From Bacteroidota bacterium (GTDB taxonomy: Bacteria; Bacteroidota; Bacteroidia; JACCXN01), in the NCBI GenBank assembly GCA_947462515.1, contig CANHPJ010000025.1, positions 1 to 11,320 on the forward strand: a stretch of DNA of 11,320 nt, in the 5' to 3' direction. Of this stretch, positions 1 to 6,399 are shown piece after piece. Numbering within the stretch: position 1 is the stretch's first letter; every line of letters starts with the position of its first letter. The translations under genes were made by a program, and so were the position numbers. The notes beneath the pieces were generated by a model. That model was not told where the DNA came from and made no database searches. It worked only from the letters and a program-made list of their open reading frames with translations.

Positions 1-486
1 TCCTGTACAAACCAAAATCATATTTGGTGTGAAAGCAACAGCAGCGAAAACATTATCTATAGAAAAGGCCATATCCATAATTTCTACAAGACATACAGTT
101 GCCCAAAAATTACCTAAAGATCCTACTGTTAAACGGTAAAACCAATTAGATTTTTTATCAATTATATCATCCTCAGATTTTTCAGTTTGCTTACCTTTCC
201 AATAATCGTATACCAAATAGAGTAAGTACAGACCTCCAAGGGGTTTTAGCCACCAAATTTTTATTAGTATTGAAGCAAAAAGCATAGCAAGACCTCTAAA
301 AACATATGCGCCCCATATACCATATTTAAGAGCTCTCTCTCTTTGCTTTTCAGGCAAATCCATCACCATGGTTGCAAGAACAGCTGCGTTATCAACAGAA
401 AGCAAACTTTCAATGATAACCAAGTTACCTATTATTGCTATAGAAGATTCTGGATTATTGACAATTTGTTGGACAAGTTCTTGCAT
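1..486 (-). CDS. TerC/YkoY-family integral membrane protein (C-terminus outside window)
   Basis: The minus-strand reading frame is open for 162 codons from an ATG at 484-486 to the window edge, so the C-terminal part is missing. It begins MQELVQQIVN and carries hydrophobic segments at about residues 17-43, 57-80 and 119-150. Two TerC-family signatures are visible. The first is an E..LLSVDN motif (E26, D32, N33) and the second is VEIMDMAFSIDN (E135, D138, D144, N145). Paired acidic/Asn motifs within membrane helices are the family hallmark and are thought to bind metal. The sequence is closest to the YkoY branch of TerC proteins, some of which are reported to export Mn2+ and help metallate secreted enzymes. 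Metal and direction of transport are inferred from the family. No yybP-ykoY-like leader was recognised upstream. The start is supported by the first helix beginning directly after it. Confidence 0.9.
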   Translation of the reverse strand, partial: MQELVQQIVNNPESSIAIIGNLVIIESLLSVDNAAVLATMVMDLPEKQRERALKYGIWGAYVFRGLAMLFASILIKIWWLKPLGGLYLLYLVYDYWKGKQTEKSEDDIIDKKSNWFYRLTVGSLGNFWATVCLVEIMDMAFSIDNVFAAVAFTPNMILVCTG

Positions 487-675
487 ATGATTTATTTTAT
501 AAAAGTATAACAATATAGAAATTATAATTTAATTTCGAAATTATTGAAACATTATATACAGTATAAATATTATTTTTTTTAAAACAAAATTATAATAAAT
601 AAAGTTTTAACCTTCTATCTTCGTGTTGTAAACAAATATCAGAATTACTTTTTTTTGGACAAATCTTTCAAAAAC

Positions 676-810
676 CTAAAGACAAAACAGAATTTGAAAC
701 ATTTTTTTTTTAAAATAATCAAAAACGGCATCTACATGTTTTTGATAAAAATCTAAATTAAAATCTTTACTTCCAATATCATCAATAAAACCAAATATTT
801 TTGTTAGTAA
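676..810 (-). pseudogene. Possible gene relic, family not recognised
   Basis: A minus-strand run is open from just after a TAA (811-813) to a TAG (676-678), with no initiation codon. Its translation, which includes FGFIDDIGSKDFNLDFYQKH and then VDAVFDYFKKK, is richer in G, D, H and Q than the Lys/Asn/Ile/Phe mix expected from random A/T-rich DNA. It may be the end of a decayed gene. Chance is a real alternative at this length. Confidence 0.25.
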
Positions 811-960
811 TTATTATTTTGTTTTTAATATTTTTATATAAAATTTTTAATTGATATTTTTATTTTAAATACCTAAAATTCAATTTTTTACGTTAATTAT
901 TTTCCTTTATTAAAAAGTAATACCTGAACAATGTCGACTATCTGTTTTCTTCTTTTTTAA

Positions 961-1206
961 ATGACACCAACGTTTCCAATTCTGAAAATTCTTGATGTAA
1001 ATGGTCCTTTTTTACATTAAGTAATCATCAAAATTATTTTTTTGATCTACACATTAAATGAATTATCAGACCATAAAGTTAAATTTATTAAATGGGATAA
1101 AAAACATGTAAACAAGCCAAAATTTGATATTTATCATCGTCACACATACTGAAATCGAGATAAAAGATGTATTTTTGAAAAAGATGATAATGCTCCAACC
1201 TTTTAA
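961..1206 (+). pseudogene. Possible gene relic with in-frame stops, family not recognised
   Basis: The frame beginning at the ATG at 961 is interrupted by TAA at 1018-1020, TGA at 1159-1161 and TAA at 1204-1206, but between the stops it reads like protein. An example is the segment KWDKKHVNKPKFDIYHRHTY just before the TGA, followed by NRDKRCIFEKDDNAPTF. The frame is the same as that of the downstream beta-barrel gene at 1216. It could be a decayed gene or a chance run. The opposite strand also has a short open run here (about 1085-1202), which weakens the case. Confidence 0.25.
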
Positions 1207-1215
1207 TTTATAGTT

Positions 1216-2067
1216 ATGAAAAATTTAATCAAAAGTCTATCTATACTTTTTTTATTAACATTTTTATCAAGCAACCTGTTTTCTCAAACTGAAAAAGAGA
1301 TTTCAAAACCGGAATCCAAAGTGCAGGTAAAAATGAAAAATGGAGAAACATATTCCGGTATCTTAAAAAGTCAAGACAAAGAAAACATTGTTATAAAAAC
1401 TACAAACGGAGACATAAACTTAATAGCAAGCAATGTCAAGTCAATAGAACAAGACAATTATAATGGAAAGTTTGCATATGCAAATTCTCATGATACCAGA
1501 TACTTTTTTGGTCCAACTGCAATTCCTGTTCAAAAACGTAAAGGATATTACCAGAACGTACTACTTACGTCAAATTTTGCGAATTACGGCATAACCAATA
1601 ATATTTCAATAGGCGGTGGGTTTGAATTTATAAGTACTATGATGGGATATCCAATATGGTTTTTGACTCCAAAAGCGGGTTTCAAAATTAGCGACAACAT
1701 GCATGCAGGTGGTGGTGTTATTATGGTAGGAATGGGAACAGGAGGCTCAGCCTCTTTGGGTTATGGCGTTTTTACCTTGGGAAATTCAGAGACTAACCTT
1801 TCATTAGGTGCAGGTTATGGTTATTTTGACGGAACTCTAGCCAATAACCCTGCATTTATGATTTCAGGAACTCATAGGTTGAGCAATAGTATTGCATTGC
1901 TATCCGAAAATTATGTGCTTCCTTCGACAGAAACAGGTGTTACTAATTATTTCGGTATACAAGGAATTAGAATCCTTACAAAGAAAAATGCATTTGATGT
2001 GGGAGCAATCGTAATTCCTGGAGCTACAATACCGATTCCATTTGTTGGATATGCCATTACTTTTTAA
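1216..2067 (+). CDS. Secreted/outer-membrane beta-barrel-type protein with N-terminal LSm-like segment
   Basis: This 283-residue protein starts with a clear Sec signal peptide: basic residues at 2-6 (KNLIK), a hydrophobic core at about 7-19, and likely cleavage near FSQ (22-24). There is no lipobox Cys, so it is not a lipoprotein. Residues about 36-78 (VKMKNGETYSGIL, then ENIVIKTTNGDINLIASNVKSIE) resemble the small beta-fold segments (LSm/SH3-like) that often follow the signal peptide in Bacteroidota surface proteins. From about residue 95 the sequence is rich in Gly and alternates aromatic and polar residues (GGGFEF, AGGGVIMVGMG, LSLGAGYGYF), ending in ...GYAITF with a terminal Phe. This fits an outer-membrane barrel or periplasmic beta protein. 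I do not recognise a named family, and the function is unknown. It appears monocistronic and shares a terminator with the convergent gene downstream. Confidence 0.85.
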   Translation: MKNLIKSLSILFLLTFLSSNLFSQTEKEISKPESKVQVKMKNGETYSGILKSQDKENIVIKTTNGDINLIASNVKSIEQDNYNGKFAYANSHDTRYFFGPTAIPVQKRKGYYQNVLLTSNFANYGITNNISIGGGFEFISTMMGYPIWFLTPKAGFKISDNMHAGGGVIMVGMGTGGSASLGYGVFTLGNSETNLSLGAGYGYFDGTLANNPAFMISGTHRLSNSIALLSENYVLPSTETGVTNYFGIQGIRILTKKNAFDVGAIVIPGATIPIPFVGYAITF

Positions 2068-2084
2068 AAAAATGATTTAAAAAC

Positions 2085-2115
2085 AAAAAAACCAAGCCAT
2101 TAGCTTGGTTTTTTT
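2085..2115. terminator. Bidirectional intrinsic terminator overlapping the end of the glycosylase gene
   Basis: This is a perfect 13-bp stem. AAAAAAACCAAGC (2085-2097) pairs with 2103-2115 around the 5-nt loop CATTA (2098-2102). The A7/T7 arms supply a U-tract on either strand, so it can stop both the plus-strand barrel gene (stop at 2065-2067) and the minus-strand glycosylase gene. The glycosylase stop codon (2100-2102) sits in the loop, and its last codons form one arm of the stem. Confidence 0.9.
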
Positions 2116-2798
2116 ATTTTACCCTTCAATTTTACTTGAATTTTATCTGATTGCAATTCTCTTAATGCATCAGAAGCAATCCATCCAGCACTTTTTGTTG
2201 GTTGATTTTTTAATTTAAAACTGAGCTCGATGGCTTTTTTATTTAAAGTTAAATTACGCTTTCCAATTTGACGCAGTGACCAGTTGATTGCCTTTTTCAC
2301 GAAATTCCGCTCATCAAAAGCATATTTTTCTATTGCCGGAAAAAACTCCATAAAAAAGTCATCTTTCATTTTTTTATCATGAACGGCAAGAGCTGCCATT
2401 AACACAAATCCTGCCCGTCTTTCAAATTCTGATTCTCTTTTTACCCACTCTAAAGCTTTGTTAAAACCAAATGAAGATTTAGCAAACAAGACACAAACCT
2501 GATCACAAATGTCCCAGGAATTAAAATCTCTGACCCACTCCTCCATTTGTTGTTCTGTTACTTTTGAAGGATTGTCGATAAAGCAAGCCAGTAAACGTGC
2601 CTCATGAATGTTACTAGACCATAATTCCGAAGCAAGTTCATGATTATTGCGATACAATTTGGCCAGTTGACGAATTTCAGGAATAGAAATGCCCAAAGCT
2701 GTGGCTGTATTTATACCAAATCGACTCATTCCCAATTTATTGATAGGATTTGCCATGGCGTTCAATGACTCGATAATACTATCTTTTTCTAAACTCAT
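2100..2798 (-). CDS. AlkD-type DNA alkylation repair protein (HEAT-repeat DNA glycosylase)
   Basis: This 232-residue, largely helical protein is the usual length for the AlkD family (PF08713), whose members excise bulky or cationic alkylated bases such as 3-methyladenine and 7-methylguanine by a non-base-flipping mechanism. Recalling Bacillus cereus AlkD, its catalytic W109, D113 and W187 correspond here to W95 and D99 (in NSWDICDQV) and W173 (in AINWSLRQIGK). The spacing between the last two (74 residues) is the same in both proteins, so an active enzyme is likely. HEAT-like repeats run through the whole chain (for example about 61-75, 126-142 and 165-180). The Lys-rich tail (KLKGKIKKPS) may aid DNA binding. 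It is divergent from the AHSA1-like gene across a 99-bp gap, and its end forms part of a terminator hairpin. The start at MSLEKD is the only reasonable one, since the family's first helix follows at once. Confidence 0.93.
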   Translation of the reverse strand: MSLEKDSIIESLNAMANPINKLGMSRFGINTATALGISIPEIRQLAKLYRNNHELASELWSSNIHEARLLACFIDNPSKVTEQQMEEWVRDFNSWDICDQVCVLFAKSSFGFNKALEWVKRESEFERRAGFVLMAALAVHDKKMKDDFFMEFFPAIEKYAFDERNFVKKAINWSLRQIGKRNLTLNKKAIELSFKLKNQPTKSAGWIASDALRELQSDKIQVKLKGKIKKPS

Positions 2799-2897
2799 TC
2801 TATTAAATGTATTGTATTGACTCTAGATATTTGGTAAAAATACTATAAGTGGCATAATATTTTCAATACAAATTATATATATTCAACAATATAAATC

Positions 2898-3386
2898 ATG
2901 ACTAATAAGGAAATTGTAAGTATAGAACAGGAGATAAATGCCACCGAGCAAGAAGTTTTTGATGCATTTACCAAAGCAAATGAAATAGAAAAATGGTTTG
3001 CTACAAAGGCGGAAACCAATCTTGAAGGAGATGGGAAATATTGGTTTAGTTTCGAATATAACGAATCCAGGAATGCTGCTTTAAGAAATCATACTAGATC
3101 CGGAAAATTTATTCAGTTGATTCCAAATCAAAGCATCGTATTTACCTGGCTTGACAGAACGTTAGTTAACATCGTTCTATCAAAAACAGATAAGGGCACT
3201 AAAATTGAATTAACACATTCAGGCTGGGTGATTCCTCAAGATAATGATTTGATTGAATCGCATTTAGAAGGATGGATGGATTTTTTATCGAACCTACAGT
3301 CTGTTTTGGAGAAGGGTATAGATATGAGACCAAAAACATTAGGCATGAGAACAAAGGAATATCCTAGTGTAGTAAGTTTGAATTGA
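2898..3386 (+). CDS. AHSA1/SRPBCC-domain protein (START-like)
   Basis: This 162-residue protein has the single-domain layout of the Hsp90-ATPase-activator-1-like family (AHSA1, PF08327) in the SRPBCC/START superfamily, which folds around a hydrophobic ligand cavity. Visible signatures are the N-terminal strand and helix (IEQEINATEQEVFDAFT, then EIEKWFA at 30-36), a central GKFIQLIPNQSIVFTW (69-84), and a C-terminal long helix beginning about HLEGWMDFLSNLQSVLEKGI (122-141), preceded by TKIELTHSGW (101-110). No catalytic residue set is known for this group, and many members have no assigned ligand. It is transcribed away from the AlkD-type gene. The short shared upstream region may hold both promoters, but divergence alone does not show that the two proteins work together. 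The last 20 residues (PKTLGMRTKEYPSVVSLN) are a short extension past the domain. Confidence 0.88.
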   Translation: MTNKEIVSIEQEINATEQEVFDAFTKANEIEKWFATKAETNLEGDGKYWFSFEYNESRNAALRNHTRSGKFIQLIPNQSIVFTWLDRTLVNIVLSKTDKGTKIELTHSGWVIPQDNDLIESHLEGWMDFLSNLQSVLEKGIDMRPKTLGMRTKEYPSVVSLN

Positions 3387-3841
3387 TAATTCGCTTTATA
3401 TCTGACGGTATAGCATAACAATTTAAATCCACTAAAATGGGACAGGTAAAAGCTTGTTTTTATTAGCTCTCAAGCCATATCTATTTTAAATGCCATAATA
3501 AAAAGGTGAAGTACATCAAAAGGGTGTTTATGGACAAAATAGTACCAAAAAACCTCTAAAACTAATATTGGTCTTACTTTTCGGCGATTTAAAGGTTATG
3601 AGGGTTAATGGACATTTGTGTTGATGAAAACTTTTGAAATGCTTATTATTTCTAACTTTAAAGCAAATGAAAGGTTATGAGTAAAAATACTGCTTTTACT
3701 TTAGGTGTAAAATACCACCAAAAAAGGGTGTTTAAACGAGAATTAGATCCAACTAGAATGCCTGATTAAATTGACAAGAGCAGCAAGGGTCAAAACGATA
3801 ATTTAATAGCGGTTATGCGGGAGTTTTAAAATCAGAAAAAA
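3387..3841. other. Gene-free stretch with short direct repeats and coding debris
   Basis: This 455-bp region between the AHSA1-like gene and the sugar transporter has no intact gene. It holds two pairs of short exact repeats: AAAAGGGTGTTTA at 3518-3530 and 3722-3734, and AAAGGTTATGAG at 3591-3602 and 3670-3681. A related GGTTATGCGGG lies at 3811-3821. A 30-codon stub is described separately. The pattern suggests remains of inserted or deleted DNA, but no terminal inverted repeat or transposase motif could be confirmed. No GC-rich terminator for either flanking gene was found. Confidence 0.5.
3677..3769 (+). pseudogene. Stub resembling the N-terminus of a ParD-type antitoxin
   Basis: A 30-codon frame opens MSKNTAFTLGVKYHQKRV and ends ...LDPTRMPD at a TAA. 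The first ten residues look like the start of ribbon-helix-helix antitoxins of the ParD type, which in my memory commonly begin M(S/A)KNTSFTLG(D/E)HF. The helices that should follow (the GRYGSASEVVRAGLRLLE region) are absent, and no ParE-like toxin frame follows. If the resemblance is real, this is a truncated remnant. It could equally be chance similarity over a short stretch. Confidence 0.25.
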
Positions 3842-5107
3842 CTATTTCCACGATTTTAATTTATACCCTTTTAAACTATAATAAAGCAAAAAAAGATAAC
3901 AAGGTATCATAAGCCAATAGGCATTTTGGGTACCAATTGCAGGCATATCTGCAAGAAAGCCATAAACGAGAGGCAGTAGGGCTCCACCTGCAATTGACAT
4001 AATTAAAAGCGCTGAACCTGTTTTTGTAAATTTTCCTAAGCCGTTTATGGCAAGGGGCCATATAGCAGGCCAAACCAAAGCGTTTGAAAGACCAAGTAAA
4101 GCAATGAACAATACGGCAGTATATCCGTGAGAATAAATAGCCAAAAAACTAAATACAATGCCGGAAATAGCAGACAATGACAAGGCTTTTGATTGAGAGA
4201 TATATTTAGGAATGGCAACAATTCCAATGATATAACCTATTACCATTGCTGCTAAAGTATAAGAAGTAAAATTTTTTGCCTCAGAAAGGGCTATACCTTG
4301 TGATTGCCCAAATGAACCAATAGTATCCCCAGCCATCACTTCTACCCCAACATATACAAACATGGAAATTACACCAAGTATTAGACTTGGAAATTGAAAT
4401 GCACTAGTTTTTGATTCATTTGCATTAGTATGAGAATCCTCCTCTTGCGACAATTCAATTTCGGGTATTGGCGAAAACCGAATCAAAACTCCAAGAATAA
4501 TCAATGAAAAAGCCATTAAGGAATAAGGGAAAATCACTCGTGACGCCAATTCATCGAGTTGGATACTCTTTTGAGTTTCGTCCAATAATTTCAGATTGCT
4601 AACTAAGGTATCGGCATCAGATAATATTACAGCACCTAAAATAATTGGAGCTAAAACACCAGCCACCTTATTGCATATACCCATAATACTAATTCTTTTG
4701 GCCGCGCTCTCAATTGGTCCAATTATAGTGATGTATGGGTTGGAGGCTGTCTGTAATAAAGATAGACCTGTTCCGATAATGAACAAGCCAGTTAAAAACA
4801 AACTGTAAATACGTCCTTGAGCAGCAGGAATAAACAATAAAGCACCAATAGCCATGATGAACAAGCCAAGCATCATTCCTTTTTTAAAGCCAGTTTTTTG
4901 CAAAATCCAGGAAGATGGCAATGCCATTACGAAATAAGAAATATAAAATGCAAAGGCTACAAAAAGGGATTGAAAATTATTGAGCTCACATGCAATTTTA
5001 AGATATGGAATAAGGGTACCATTTAACCAGGTAATAAATCCAAAAATAAAAAATAATATTCCTAATATTAAAGTAGAAACAAGGCTGGATTTTGGGGTTG
5101 TGGACAT
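3842..5107 (-). CDS. Sugar MFS transporter, GluP/FucP (glucose/galactose-fucose) family
   Basis: This 421-residue inner-membrane protein has about 12 hydrophobic segments and a charged central loop (about 213-236, EIELSQEEDSHTNANESK) between the two six-helix halves. Family features are the first helix FFIFGFITWLNGTLIPYLK (19-37), LFLTGLFIIGTGLSLLQTASNP (103-124), and a second half containing ALVWPAIWPLAINGLG (343-358), typical of GluP-like glucose/galactose and fucose symporters. Compared with E. coli FucP recalled from memory, the two acidic residues D46 and E135 correspond here to G30 (NGT instead of NDI) and Q119 (LLQTASNP instead of CLETAANP). Substrate and ion coupling therefore cannot be assumed to match FucP. 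FucP N162 seems conserved as N146. The gene lies 120 bp downstream of korB on the same strand, behind a palindrome/terminator, so it is probably a separate unit. Confidence 0.92.
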   Translation of the reverse strand: MSTTPKSSLVSTLILGILFFIFGFITWLNGTLIPYLKIACELNNFQSLFVAFAFYISYFVMALPSSWILQKTGFKKGMMLGLFIMAIGALLFIPAAQGRIYSLFLTGLFIIGTGLSLLQTASNPYITIIGPIESAAKRISIMGICNKVAGVLAPIILGAVILSDADTLVSNLKLLDETQKSIQLDELASRVIFPYSLMAFSLIILGVLIRFSPIPEIELSQEEDSHTNANESKTSAFQFPSLILGVISMFVYVGVEVMAGDTIGSFGQSQGIALSEAKNFTSYTLAAMVIGYIIGIVAIPKYISQSKALSLSAISGIVFSFLAIYSHGYTAVLFIALLGLSNALVWPAIWPLAINGLGKFTKTGSALLIMSIAGGALLPLVYGFLADMPAIGTQNAYWLMIPCYLFLLYYSLKGYKLKSWK

Positions 5108-5125
5108 TTATTTTGAATTTGGTTT

Positions 5126-5164
5126 AAAAAAACAATTCATAAAATCATATGATTTTATGAATTG
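5126..5164 (-). terminator. 32-bp perfect palindrome plus U7: likely korB terminator, possible transporter control element
   Basis: Half-site CAATTCATAAAATCAT (5133-5148) is followed without spacer by its exact reverse complement (5149-5164). On the minus strand the hairpin is followed by seven Ts (complement of 5126-5132), the layout of an intrinsic terminator, about 63 nt after the korB stop codon. The stem is A/T-rich, so it is weaker than a textbook terminator. The U-tract ends only 18 nt before the transporter ATG. A transporter transcript therefore either starts inside or next to this element or reads through it, and the symmetry would also suit a dimeric repressor. Confidence 0.65.
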
Positions 5165-5227
5165 TCTAATGTATGATAAATTAAAGTTAAAGAAGTAATA
5201 AAAGCAGTATGCGTTTAAATTAAAAAA

Positions 5228-6280
5228 CTATCTAAGGCCTGCGTTTATTCCTTTGAGCATTTCGGAACCGGGACACAGTTCTTTTTTGGTTAAAGTATTT
5301 AAAGGTTTATCAGTAGTGTTAAGGGTATGATGTAAATCTTTAACATCCTGATTCATATATAAAAGACCGGTTAATATTTCATTTTTTGACTTGGAATTCA
5401 TTATTGCGTTCATGGCGGATTGTCTATCCAAAGGATCCCAGTCATCAGATAGCTTGCGAAGCTCAATAAGTGAACCATCGTGCATGGTAACATGTTTTTT
5501 GCTCCCTTGTCCGTAATCAACATTTATCTCTTGCATTTGAGGCACAAAATCAATGGTAGAGGTAGCTTCTATGTGCTCTCTAACATAATCATAAGATTTA
5601 GTAGAGCCAACGTTATTATTAAAGGTAACACAAGGAGAAATAACGTTGATAAAAGCAAAACCGGGATGATTCATAGCAGCTTTTATTAGAGGAACCAATT
5701 GTGATTTGTCGCCCGAGAAGCTTTGAGCCACGAAAGAAGCGCCCAGCTCAATGGCTAAACTAGCTAAATCGATTGAATCAAATGGATTTACATTTCCGCT
5801 TTTATTTTTCGAACCCTGGTCAGCAGTTGCTGAATCCTGACCTTTTGTTAAACCATAGCACCCATTATTCATTACAATATAGGTCATGTTCAAATTTCTT
5901 CTGATAACGTGAACAAATTGCCCCATGCCGATACTTGCCGAATCACCATCACCTGAAACACCAAAGTAAATCAAATCGCGGTTGGCCAGATTTGCACCAG
6001 TTGCTACGGAAGGCATTCTACCATGAACAGAATTAAATCCATGAGAGTTACTTAAAAAATAAGCAGGAGTTTTAGAAGAACATCCTATACCGGATAGCTT
6101 TGCGAGCTTATGAGGCTCAATGTTCATTTCATAAGCAGACTGAATGATACTGGCAGAAATTGAATCATGGCCACAGCCAGCACAAAGCGTAGAGAGCGCA
6201 CCCTCATAATAATCAACAGTATAGCCTAGTTTATTTTTTTGCAATTCAGGATGACGGAACTTTGGTCTAACGTATGTCAT
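5228..6280 (-). CDS. korB: 2-oxoacid (2-oxoglutarate):ferredoxin oxidoreductase, beta subunit
   Basis: This 350-residue TPP- and [4Fe-4S]-binding subunit catalyses, with KorA, the CoA-dependent oxidative decarboxylation of a 2-oxoacid (2-oxoglutarate to succinyl-CoA is most likely), or the reverse, with low-potential electrons. The TPP motif is GDGD (110-113) followed about 24 residues later by NN (138-139). The four cysteines expected to hold the cluster in two-subunit enzymes are present: C33 and C36 (CAGCGH), C67 (GIGC) and C217 (SPCVTF). HGRMPSVATGANLAN (86-100) is the conserved segment before the TPP motif. The start at MTYVRPKFRHPEL matches the usual beginning of the subunit. It lies 119 bp downstream of korA on the same strand, a longer gap than within most operons but without a convincing minus-strand terminator. 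The exact 2-oxoacid cannot be fixed from sequence alone. Confidence 0.94.
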   Translation of the reverse strand: MTYVRPKFRHPELQKNKLGYTVDYYEGALSTLCAGCGHDSISASIIQSAYEMNIEPHKLAKLSGIGCSSKTPAYFLSNSHGFNSVHGRMPSVATGANLANRDLIYFGVSGDGDSASIGMGQFVHVIRRNLNMTYIVMNNGCYGLTKGQDSATADQGSKNKSGNVNPFDSIDLASLAIELGASFVAQSFSGDKSQLVPLIKAAMNHPGFAFINVISPCVTFNNNVGSTKSYDYVREHIEATSTIDFVPQMQEINVDYGQGSKKHVTMHDGSLIELRKLSDDWDPLDRQSAMNAIMNSKSKNEILTGLLYMNQDVKDLHHTLNTTDKPLNTLTKKELCPGSEMLKGINAGLR

Positions 6281-6399
6281 AATTTTTTATGTATATAAAT
6301 GCTATTGAATCTATTATAGATTTTTCAAAGTCATTTTTTTCAATTAACAGTATTGGAAATTATATTAATAAAAATTGATTTTATGCCAGAGCCTATCAA

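Larger units (their letters stand above)
487..1215. other. A/T-rich gap with degenerate coding traces
   Basis: This 729-bp gap separates the TerC-like gene from the beta-barrel gene and has no intact gene. It is extremely A/T-rich with many homopolymer runs. Two stretches look like worn coding sequence. On the minus strand, about 676-810 reads LLTKIFGFIDDIGSKDFN and continues protein-like to a TAG at 676-678, but it has no start codon. On the plus strand, the frame of 961 stays protein-like to 1206 (for example ELSDHKVKFIKWDKKHVNKP near 1054-1113) apart from stops at 1018-1020, 1159-1161 and 1204-1206. I do not recognise either family. Promoters of the two outward-facing genes must lie here, but I could not place them. 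Confidence 0.5.

Noticed and set aside
2817..2846. TTGACT followed 18 bp later by TACTAT, upstream of the AHSA1-like gene
   Set aside because: It resembles an E. coli-type promoter, but Bacteroidota use a different consensus (TTTG / TAnnTTTG), which I did not find at a fitting spacing. In A/T-rich DNA the match has little weight.
3236..3421. Minus-strand frame of 61 codons overlapping the end of the AHSA1-like gene
   Set aside because: It mostly overlaps a supported domain on the other strand and shows no family motif.
3767..3829. Reading across the TAA after the ParD-like stub gives IAVMREF, faintly like the C-terminal AVMRKL motif of some transposases
   Set aside because: Only a few residues match, with no catalytic motif or terminal repeats nearby.
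6308..6322. AATCTA-TTA-TAGATT inverted repeat in the korA-korB gap
   Set aside because: The stem is short and wholly A/T apart from two G-C pairs, with no U-tract on the transcribed minus strand. It is unlikely to end the operon.
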